Shown: positions 14,261 through 19,683 of the stretch, piece after piece
How positions within the stretch are numbered: position 1 is the stretch's first letter
How the letters are laid out: every line of letters starts with the position of its first letter
Source of the DNA: an uncultured Collinsella sp.
GTDB lineage: Bacteria; Actinomycetota; Coriobacteriia; Coriobacteriales; Coriobacteriaceae
Assembly: GCA_900551205.1 (NCBI GenBank)
Contig: URUW01000011.1
Span: 1-19,683, forward strand
Direction of reading: 5' to 3'
Length of the DNA: 19,683 nt
Translations under genes and position numbers: made by a program
The notes under the pieces: generated by a model
The model's database searches: none
What the model was told of the DNA's origin: nothing
What the model saw: the letters and a program-made list of their open reading frames with translations, nothing else

Positions 14261-14384
14261 AAACTAAGTGAGTAGACTTTTTTGGATCTGCCGAGCACAT
14301 CGCGGCAAGTGCTCAATAAAATCGCAGGTCAGGGCTGTGGCGTTTTGAGGTGTGCTCGGCATCCCGCCAAAAGACTACTCACTT
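14261..14384. repeat. Nested imperfect inverted-repeat element (~124 bp)
   Basis: Outer arms AAAACTAAGTGAGTAG (from 14261) and CTACTCACTTGGTTTT (ending 14384) pair with one mismatch, and near-matching CTTTT...GG segments extend them. Inside, TGCCGAGCACA (14289-14299) pairs perfectly with TGTGCTCGGCA (14351-14361). It lies between convergent genes and between two terminators. No gene is visible. It resembles the 7641-7765 element in size, nesting and an AACTAAG core. Confidence 0.7.
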
Positions 14385-14402
14385 GGTTTTACTGCTAGAA
14401 AC

Positions 14403-14441
14403 CCGCCGCGAGGGAAAGTAGCTCCCTCGCGGCGGTTTTTT
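14403..14441 (+). terminator. Second strong terminator, possibly bidirectional
   Basis: A perfect 13-bp stem CCGCCGCGAGGGA (14403-14415) pairs with 14423-14435 and is followed by TTTTTT. An AAAC stretch just before the stem would give a short U-run on the minus strand too. It backs up the terminator at 14202-14241. Confidence 0.85.
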
Positions 14442-14457
14442 GCGTTTACCCAGATAA

Positions 14458-14494
14458 AACCTGCCAAAATAAACCTGTCCCTTTTTGGCAGGTT
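14458..14494 (-). terminator. Hairpin overlapping the LuxR-type gene stop, GGGACAGG loop
   Basis: AACCTGCCAAAA (14458-14469) pairs perfectly with 14483-14494. On the minus strand the order is stem, AGGGACAGG loop, stem, then TTTTATCT. The stop codon of the LuxR-type gene (14493-14495) lies within the first arm, so the terminator begins inside the end of the gene. Confidence 0.75.
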
Positions 14495-15458
14495 ATGGCT
14501 TCCAAAAGTGGAGGATGAGCGTCGTGCGGTTTTGCTGTTCGGTTTTGACCAGGATGTTGTGGATGTGGGTCTTGACGGTGCCCACGGCAAGGAATAGCTC
14601 GTCAGCGATCTCTTGGTTCGATTTGCCCAGTACGACCAGACGCATAACTTCGGTCTCACGGTTGGAGAGCTTGTAGGCGTTGCGATAGAAGGGCATCTGC
14701 TCTTCGATGTGTCGATCAAGATCGCTGACGTTCTTTTCCTCGGGTGCCTCCTGCATGCGGATTGAAAGCACGTGGTAGGAGTAGATGATCAGCAGAATCG
14801 CAAAGTAGCACGCAAAGATATTCTCGCTAAAGTTGCGCTCGGACAGGTACAGCTGCAGCCAAGAGGGTGCCAGGCTCATGGGAACAACAAGGATGTTGTA
14901 GAAATCCTCGGCAACGATGCACCCGACCAGAATGGCGCCGATAATGAGGTGCTTTCGTTGATTGTTGACGCGCGCCTTAAGCTCGACCTGCGTGCTTTTA
15001 TGCGCCGTCCAAAAGATATATAGTCCCACAAATACAAGGAATACCTGACGCATCGTGTAGTAGAGCCATTGATGCATGGGGCCGTAGGGGACAGCGACAA
15101 TGATCAGCAGCTCGCTCAGGAAGAACGTTGCGACGGGAATAACAAACTGCTTTTTTGAATGTTTGTCGAGCAAGTCCATGGCAATGAGCCAGATAAAAGC
15201 TTGTGAAGCGGTCGCCACAAGGGTCCGCAACACAGGCATGGTAATTGAGTAATAGTCGCGGGCTGGAAAACTCTGGTTTTGCAACGTGTATTCAAAAAAG
15301 AAGATCTCGGTCATCTCGATGGCATAGCAAATAAATACGCCGCTGCCATAGATAAAGAAGCGTCGACGAGACGAGGCATAGGCGGCAAGCGAAAGCACTG
15401 CCGTCACAATACAGATCACGAGTATCGCTAGGGTATAGAAGAACATCAGGGTGTTCAT
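14493..15458 (-). CDS. Membrane-bound LuxR-family regulator, probable agmatine-responsive activator (AguR-like)
   Basis: One-component regulator of 321 residues. The N-terminal ~225 residues hold about seven hydrophobic segments (FFYTLAILVICIVTAVLSLAA, FFIYGSGVFICYAIEM, AFIWLIAMDLL, FFLSELLIIVAVPYG, VFLVFVGLYIFWTA, HLIIGAILVGCIVAEDF, FACYFAILLIIYSYHV). The last 60 residues are a LuxR/GerE helix-turn-helix (LSNRETEVMRLVVLGKSNQEIADELFLAVGTVKTHIHNILVK). ATG 15458 has GGGA at nine bases; ATG 15473 (five residues longer) is possible but lacks a ribosome site. It diverges from the putrescine carbamoyltransferase gene. In Lactococcus and enterococci a LuxR-type AguR sits at the agu operon, and the lactococcal one is a transmembrane agmatine sensor; that role is inferred here from position and architecture. 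Seven-helix LuxR proteins are common in Coriobacteriia with other targets. Confidence 0.8.
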   Translation of the reverse strand: MNTLMFFYTLAILVICIVTAVLSLAAYASSRRRFFIYGSGVFICYAIEMTEIFFFEYTLQNQSFPARDYYSITMPVLRTLVATASQAFIWLIAMDLLDKHSKKQFVIPVATFFLSELLIIVAVPYGPMHQWLYYTMRQVFLVFVGLYIFWTAHKSTQVELKARVNNQRKHLIIGAILVGCIVAEDFYNILVVPMSLAPSWLQLYLSERNFSENIFACYFAILLIIYSYHVLSIRMQEAPEEKNVSDLDRHIEEQMPFYRNAYKLSNRETEVMRLVVLGKSNQEIADELFLAVGTVKTHIHNILVKTEQQNRTTLILHFWKP

Positions 15459-15497
15459 CTGCCACCGTCCCATCTCATTTCATCTATGGCCGAGCCC

Positions 15498-15527
15498 TGT
15501 ATACCTTGTGGGATATAGACGTCTCAA
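15498..15527 (-). promoter_or_regulatory. Sigma-70 type promoter of the LuxR-type gene
   Basis: On the minus strand TTGAGA (15527-15522) and TATACA (15503-15498) are 18 bases apart. Transcription would start near 15491, giving a leader of about 20-35 bases. The GTATACC overlapping the -10 is repeated at 15572-15578. Confidence 0.5.
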
Positions 15528-15787
15528 CCCTTCGTTCCATTGCGGATTAGGCGCCGAGATACAGCATAGCCGTATACCGTTCGCGGTTCTAGGTAGTAAA
15601 CCCCCTGCAAGCTGGCTACCTGCGGGTTTATATTGGTTTAGAGGGGGTGTAACTCCGTGAACGGTCTTTAATCCCGAATAAACTAGGTAAAAATTGCATA
15701 CGGGTGAATGATGGTCTTGTCAACACGAGGCGTGATGTTCGAGCGCCTCATAGCAATAGTCGGCACGACCGGCGGAAAGGAATCGAC
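15528..15787 (+). promoter_or_regulatory. Leader/intergenic region upstream of ptcA
   Basis: The space between the divergent regulator and ptcA holds a second GTATACC (15572-15578) and an imperfect hairpin with TAAACCC (15597-15603) and GGGTTTA (15624-15630) as outer stem. The ribosome site AAAGGA lies just before ATG 15788. An activator site is expected here, but I cannot point to a convincing ptcA -35/-10 pair. No gene is visible. Confidence 0.35.
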
Positions 15788-16861
15788 ATGGCGCTGCCTA
15801 AGGATTTCATCGACACCAACGACTTCACCAAAGAGCAGATCCTGGCTATCGAGGATCTTGGCCTGGCAATGAAGAAGGCCATCAAGGTTGACGGTTATTA
15901 TCCGCACCTGCTCCGCAACCAGAGCCTTGGCATGATCTTCCAGCAGGTTTCCACCCGCACCCGTCTTTCCTTCGAGACCGCCATGTGCGACCTCGGCGGC
16001 CATGCTCAGTTCTATGGCCCTGGCACCATTCAGCTCGGTGGCCACGAGTCCCTGGGCGACACCGCTCGCGTCATGGGCGACCTGCTCGACATCATGATGG
16101 CTCGCGTTGACCGTCACAAGGACGTCGTCGGCCTCGCCGAGGGCTCCGCTGTGCCCGTCATCAACGGCATGTCCGAGTTCAACCATCCCACGCAGGAGAT
16201 GGGCGACCTCATGACCATGCTCGAGAACCTCCCCGAGGGCAAGAAGATCGAGGACTGCACCCTGGCCTTCATCGGCGACGCCACCCAGGTCTGCGTCTCC
16301 CTCATGTTCATCGCTTCCAAGGTCGGCATGAAGTTTGTCCAGTTTGGACCTAAGGGCCACCAGATCCCCGACGGCGGCCTACACGTTGGCACCGTCGAGG
16401 AGCGCGCCGAGTTCGGCAAGCAGATGATGGCCATCGCCGAGGAGAACTGCAAGGTCTCCGGCGGCTCTGTCGTCATCTCCGACGACATCGAGTGCATCAA
16501 GGGCGCCGACTTCATCTACACCGACGTGTGGTATGGCCTGTACGACGAGGAGGTCTCGGGCGAGAACTACATGGACGTGTTCTATCCCAAGTATCAGGTC
16601 ACCATGGACATGATGAACTTCGCCGGCCCCAACTCCAAGTTCATGCACTGCCTGCCGGCCACCCGCAACGAGGAGGTCGTCGACGAGGTCATGGACGATC
16701 CCGAGCGCTCCCTGTGCTGGGTCGAGGCCGAGAACCGCAAGCACTCCATCCGTGCTCTCCTTGCCGCCCTGGGCAAGCGCACCCCGCTCAACGACGAGGG
16801 TGTCGAGTACTCCGCCAAGGCTGAGCTCCACGCCGCTCTCGAGGCTCTCGAGCAGCTCTAA
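15788..16861 (+). CDS. ptcA: Putrescine carbamoyltransferase (agmatine deiminase pathway)
   Basis: Converts N-carbamoylputrescine and phosphate into putrescine and carbamoyl phosphate, the energy-yielding step before carbamate kinase. The 357-residue protein has the carbamoyl-phosphate loop STRTR at 55-59, the [13 protein letters not shown] block at 77-88, HPTQEMGD at 133-140 and HCLPATR at 287-293. [12 protein letters not shown] and HCLPATR are features I associate with putrescine rather than ornithine carbamoyltransferase. Neighbouring genes for an agmatine/putrescine antiporter and agmatine deiminase support this assignment. ATG 15788 is chosen over upstream in-frame starts because GGAAAGGA lies just before it. 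It is the first gene of the operon and carries the translation-optimised codon pattern of a highly expressed gene. Also called aguB. Confidence 0.93.
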   Translation: MALPKDFIDTNDFTKEQILAIEDLGLAMKKAIKVDGYYPHLLRNQSLGMIFQQVSTRTRLSFETAMCDLGGHAQFYGPGTIQLGGHESLGDTARVMGDLLDIMMARVDRHKDVVGLAEGSAVPVINGMSEFNHPTQEMGDLMTMLENLPEGKKIEDCTLAFIGDATQVCVSLMFIASKVGMKFVQFGPKGHQIPDGGLHVGTVEERAEFGKQMMAIAEENCKVSGGSVVISDDIECIKGADFIYTDVWYGLYDEEVSGENYMDVFYPKYQVTMDMMNFAGPNSKFMHCLPATRNEEVVDEVMDDPERSLCWVEAENRKHSIRALLAALGKRTPLNDEGVEYSAKAELHAALEALEQL

Positions 16862-16923
16862 GCCTCAAGGCTTCTAAAAGCACGTTTGCGGGCGGCGGAT
16901 GCTCGTCTCCTGTCGCCCGCTCA

Positions 16924-16963
16924 CCGAGGCCCAAGCAATTGCCTTAATACCTTAGGGCCTCGG
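16924..16963 (+). other. Intercistronic hairpin between ptcA and the antiporter gene
   Basis: CCGAGGCCC (16924-16932) pairs perfectly with GGGCCTCGG (16955-16963) around a 22-base AT-richer loop. No T-run follows, so it is probably a processing or stability element rather than a terminator. Confidence 0.4.
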
Positions 16964-16994
16964 ATCTGTCCAAGACTGAGCGAAGGAGCTCATC

Positions 16995-18434
16995 ATGAGC
17001 GACGGAAAGAAAAAGCTTTCCTTCTTGACGGTCATTTCGACCATCATCTGCGTCGTCTTCGTTTGCGAGGCCGCCGCTCCTGCTGCTGCCATTGGCAACC
17101 AGCAGTTCTTCTGGTGGATCTTCCTGATCCTGACCTTCCTGCTTCCCTACGGCATGGTTGTCGCCGAGCTCGGTACCACCTATGACGGCGAGGGCGGCAT
17201 TTACGACTGGGTACGCGATGGCCTGGGCGACAAATGGGGCGCCCGCATCTCGTACTACTACTGGGTCAACTACCCGTTGTGGATCGCCTCGCTGGCTACC
17301 ATGTTCCCCGACATTTTGGGCATGGTCTTTGGCGTCGAGTTCAACTTGATCGCCAAGATGGGTATCGATCTTGCCTTTGTGTGGATCGTCTACCTCATGG
17401 GCCGCTCCAAGGCGGCCGACTCCGAGTGGGTCCTTAACGGTGGCGCCATCATCAAGGTCGCCGTCGCCGTTATCGTTGGCGCTTTGGGCATTTGGTATGC
17501 CATGGAGAACGGTTTTGCGAACGACATGTCCGCTGCCACCTTCCTGCCCGAGCTCACCAACACCAACGCTCTCGGCTACCTGTCGATCATCATCTTTAAC
17601 TTCATGGGCTTCGAGGTCATCTGCACCATGACCGACGACATGGCCGATCCCGCTCGCGATATCCCCAAGGCTATCATCGTCGGTGGCCTGTCCATCGCCG
17701 TGATCTACCTGTTCGCTGGCTTTGGCATCGGTGCTGCTGTGCCGGCCGATTCCATCGACCCCGACTATGGCATGATTGTCGCAGTCCAGACCATGGTGGG
17801 CGACTCCATGATCTTCAAGGTCATCTGCATCGCCTTCCTGATCACCCTGTTCGCCAACATGGCCGCCTGGTCCTTCGGCGTCAACTCCGTCGCCCGCTAC
17901 GCTGCCGAGCACGGCAACATGCCCAAGGTCTTCGCCTCGATGATCTCGGATGACGACATGCCCAACGGCGCCAACCTGGTCAACGCCATCGTTGCCTCCC
18001 TGGTGCTGTGCCTGCAGCTCGTACCCATCGACGCCATCTCCAACGGTGTCTTCTGGATGCTCTTCGGCACCTCCGTCGTCTTCCTGCTGCTGACCTACAT
18101 CCCGATGTTCCCGGCGTTCCTCAACCTTCGCAAGAACGACCCCAACCGCGAGCGTATCTTCACGTTCCCGTTTAAGGGCGCCATGATGAAGGTCATGCTG
18201 GCCATCCCTTGCATCGAGCTGATCCTGGCCATCGTTGCAACGCTGGTGCCGCTCTCTGCCGCTGAAATTGGCGACAAGCTCCCGATGATCGTTATCTTCA
18301 TCGTGCTTCTGCTCATCGGCGAGGTTGTCCGCGTCGTCAGCGCCAAGGGCCGCGAGACCGAGTACAAGGGCCTCACTTCCGAGCTGGCAGCCCAGCGTCT
18401 GGCTGAGGAGGCCGCCGAGGCCGAGGAGAACTAG
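16995..18434 (+). CDS. aguD: APC-family agmatine/putrescine antiporter
   Basis: Integral membrane transporter of 479 residues in the amino acid-polyamine-organocation family, with about 12 hydrophobic segments starting at residue 9 (LTVISTIICVVFVCEAAAPAAAIG, the first helix with its small-residue substrate motif). The sixth-helix region reads IIIFNFMGFEVICTMTDDMADPARDIPKAI, typical of glutamate/GABA- and polyamine-type antiporters. The C-terminal tail is charged (about 450-479). Agmatine/putrescine exchange is inferred from its position between ptcA and aguA, the order known from enterococci and lactococci. ATG 16995 follows GAAGGAG by six bases. It is 133 bases behind ptcA and 367 bases ahead of aguA, unusually wide spacing for one operon. 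Confidence 0.87.
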   Translation: MSDGKKKLSFLTVISTIICVVFVCEAAAPAAAIGNQQFFWWIFLILTFLLPYGMVVAELGTTYDGEGGIYDWVRDGLGDKWGARISYYYWVNYPLWIASLATMFPDILGMVFGVEFNLIAKMGIDLAFVWIVYLMGRSKAADSEWVLNGGAIIKVAVAVIVGALGIWYAMENGFANDMSAATFLPELTNTNALGYLSIIIFNFMGFEVICTMTDDMADPARDIPKAIIVGGLSIAVIYLFAGFGIGAAVPADSIDPDYGMIVAVQTMVGDSMIFKVICIAFLITLFANMAAWSFGVNSVARYAAEHGNMPKVFASMISDDDMPNGANLVNAIVASLVLCLQLVPIDAISNGVFWMLFGTSVVFLLLTYIPMFPAFLNLRKNDPNRERIFTFPFKGAMMKVMLAIPCIELILAIVATLVPLSAAEIGDKLPMIVIFIVLLLIGEVVRVVSAKGRETEYKGLTSELAAQRLAEEAAEAEEN

Positions 18435-18789
18435 AGCACCCGGTTCTGGGACTCCGACCCTCCTCGCGTACCAACGTGCGCTTCGTCGGGCTTGTCGCTC
18501 CCGACTCTGGGCACTCCGGCCTCTTTGGAGGCGTGCCCAAGCGACAGGTTTGCTAACCATTCCCTGGGGTGGGTGTGAGCTATTGCTCCGGTAACCACCG
18601 CCCACCCCAATCTCTCTTCCGTATCCTTCGTGCGTTCTGTCTCCGCGCACCGGGTTACGTCGTCGCTTGCCGGTGCGACTCCGTGAAAACCGGCGCCGGG
18701 CGCCCCGACCTTTGCCGGGGAACGGGCGCCTACCATCTCTTGGTTTTAGGCTGCGGGTAACCCGCCCGCGGCAAACGATCGTTCGATTT
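18435..18789 (+). other. Hairpin-rich intercistronic region upstream of aguA (candidate structured RNA)
   Basis: No convincing gene is present, but perfect stems follow one another. GTCGGG/CCCGAC is at 18485-18505. A compound hairpin at 18493-18546 uses TGTCGCT/AGCGACA, GGGCAC/GTGCCC and GCCTC-TTTG-GAGGC. TGGGGTGGG/CCCACCCCA spans 18565-18609 with GAGC-TATT-GCTC inside. GCACCGG/CCGGTGC and CCCCG/CGGGG follow near 18650-18720, then GCGGG-TAA-CCCGC near 18753-18765. The first two stems compete for the same bases. No T-run terminator is seen. I recognise no known riboswitch class. Confidence 0.5.
18774..18783. promoter_or_regulatory. Palindrome AACGATCGTT upstream of aguA
   Basis: A perfect 10-bp palindrome lies six bases ahead of the GGAGG ribosome site (18790-18794) of aguA. 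It may be a protein site or part of the leader fold; by itself it is short enough to be chance. Confidence 0.25.
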
Positions 18790-18801
18790 GGAGGAAATCT
18801 T

Positions 18802-19683
18802 ATGCGTACGATCACCGAGTCCGAGTCCACCCCCAAGGCCGACGGCTTCTTCATGCCCGCCGAGTTCGCCCCGCAGGATCGCGTGTGGATGGGCTGGCCC
18901 CACCGCACCGACACCTGGGCCCACGGCGCCAAGCCTGCTCAGAAGCAGTATGCTGCCATCGCCCGCGCTATCTCCGAGTTCACCCCGGTCTATATGTGCG
19001 CCAACCAGGTCGACTATGCCAACTGCAAGGCCGTCTTCGAGAACGACGAGAACGTCACCGTCATCGAGATGACCACCGACGACGCCTGGTTCCGCGACAC
19101 CGCCGCCACCTACGTCATCAACGGCAAGGGCGAGAAGCGCGCCAACCACTGGCACTTCAACGCCTACGGCGGCCTCGTCGACGGCCTCTATTTCCCGTGG
19201 GACAAGGACGAGCAGATCGCCCTTAAGATGGCTGAGCTCTCCGGCTGCCGTCGCTATCGTCCCGACGACATGATCCTCGAGGGCGGCTCCATCACCGTCG
19301 ACGGCGAGGGCACCCTTGTCGTTACCGACCAGTGCCTCCTGTCCCCCGGCCGCACCTGCTCTGCGGTGCTCGAGGAGGAAGAGGATCCCGAGTCCATCTG
19401 GCCCAAGTACCACAAGAAGTTCGAGCCCTGGAGCGAGGAGCTTCGCGAGTACATGAACGAGCACCTCAAGGATTACCTGGGTGTCGAGAAGGTCATCTGG
19501 GTCAAGGAGGGCATCGACCCCGAGGAGACCAACGGCCACATCGACGATGTCGCCACGTTCATTGCCCCGGGCGTCATGGCCTGCATCTGGACCGACGACC
19601 CCGAGTACCCGTTCTACGAGCAGTGCCACGCTGCCTACGAGACCCTCTCCAACGCCGTTGACGCCAAGGGCCGCAAGCTGAAG
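18802..19683 (+). CDS. aguA: Agmatine deiminase, partial (runs off the window)
   Basis: Hydrolyses agmatine to N-carbamoylputrescine and ammonia, entry step of the pathway. The first 294 residues are present with no stop; the family is usually about 365-370 long, so the C-terminus with the catalytic Cys is missing only because the window ends. Seen are GFFMPAEFAPQDRVWMGWPHR (15-35), NDDAW-like DDAWFRD (93-99), FNAYGGLVDGLYFPWD (119-134), ILEGGS (158-163) and IDPEETNGHIDDVATFIAPG (238-257) with the catalytic His246 and Asp248. After RD the protein has TAAT where the family I know has C/T-GP-S/T. It also has an acidic insertion of about 25 residues (around 185-215) compared with the enterococcal enzyme. 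ATG 18802 follows GGAGG by seven bases. Confidence 0.93.
   Translation, partial: MRTITESESTPKADGFFMPAEFAPQDRVWMGWPHRTDTWAHGAKPAQKQYAAIARAISEFTPVYMCANQVDYANCKAVFENDENVTVIEMTTDDAWFRDTAATYVINGKGEKRANHWHFNAYGGLVDGLYFPWDKDEQIALKMAELSGCRRYRPDDMILEGGSITVDGEGTLVVTDQCLLSPGRTCSAVLEEEEDPESIWPKYHKKFEPWSEELREYMNEHLKDYLGVEKVIWVKEGIDPEETNGHIDDVATFIAPGVMACIWTDDPEYPFYEQCHAAYETLSNAVDAKGRKLK

Noticed and set aside
12610..14316. 568-codon minus-strand ORF opposite the ABC permease
   Set aside because: Shadow frame rich in His/Arg/Gln; the permease on the plus strand has clear membrane topology and translation coupling.
15499..15578. Two GTATACC copies as LuxR-regulator binding sites
   Set aside because: Seven bases, 73 bp apart, one overlapping a -10 box; too weak to call a site without comparative data.
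18431..18736. 101-codon minus-strand ORF inside the antiporter-aguA gap
   Set aside because: No ribosome site, no recognisable domain, and the DNA is better explained by its many perfect stems.
16944..18932. 662-codon minus-strand ORF across the antiporter gene and the gap before aguA
   Set aside because: Asp/Gly/His-rich mirror frame of the antiporter; its extension through the gap is explained by GC-rich composition lacking stops.

Overview
The window is chromosomal DNA from a GC-rich gut actinobacterium. Codon use, the Leloir and agmatine gene sets, the seven-helix LuxR protein and the overall style point to Coriobacteriia, most likely Collinsella or a close relative. That assignment is inferred from gene content and was not tested by a search. 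I see no tRNA, rRNA, CRISPR array, complete insertion sequence or phage gene.

Layout. (1) 1-4255: a galactose module. galK and galT lie on the minus strand with coupled stop and start codons, and a LacI-family repressor gene diverges from them; three copies of a LacI-type operator lie in the shared intergenic region. (2) 4385-5545: a stand-alone flavodiiron protein that probably detoxifies O2 or NO, closed by a strong hairpin terminator. (3) 5612-7607: a DeoR-family regulator diverging from a class II ketose-bisphosphate aldolase of GatY/KbaY type. (4) 7608-7929: a gene-free stretch with a terminator nested inside a perfect 29-bp inverted repeat, followed by a diverged repeat. (5) 7930-9548: a HAD phosphatase and an AraC-family regulator whose mRNA looks leaderless, then about 490 bases holding only doubtful small ORFs. 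(6) 10037-11023: an unusual NUDIX (MutT-like) plus very-short-patch-repair endonuclease fusion. (7) 11172-14163: a two-gene ABC exporter of BceAB type; the ATPase lacks about seven residues just before Walker B. (8) 14164-14492: two terminators around a second nested inverted-repeat element, and a third hairpin at the stop codon of the next, convergent gene. (9) 14493-19683: the agmatine deiminase locus. A membrane-bound LuxR-type regulator diverges from putrescine carbamoyltransferase, an agmatine/putrescine antiporter and agmatine deiminase, which runs off the end of the window.

How the genes work together. galK and galT feed galactose into glycolysis under LacI-type control. The aldolase can serve lower glycolysis or tagatose-bisphosphate cleavage under the DeoR protein. 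The agmatine locus follows the enterococcal/lactococcal order (aguR, aguB, aguD, aguA): agmatine enters in exchange for putrescine, is deiminated to N-carbamoylputrescine, and is phosphorolysed to putrescine plus carbamoyl phosphate. A carbamate kinase would then make ATP; it is probably just past the right edge.

Most worth a second look: the NUDIX-VSR fusion; the 367-base, hairpin-rich gap between antiporter and deiminase; the shortened ABC ATPase; the recurring GGGGACAGG-loop hairpins directly behind stop codons; and two nested inverted-repeat elements, each between convergent genes, that share an AACTAAG core.
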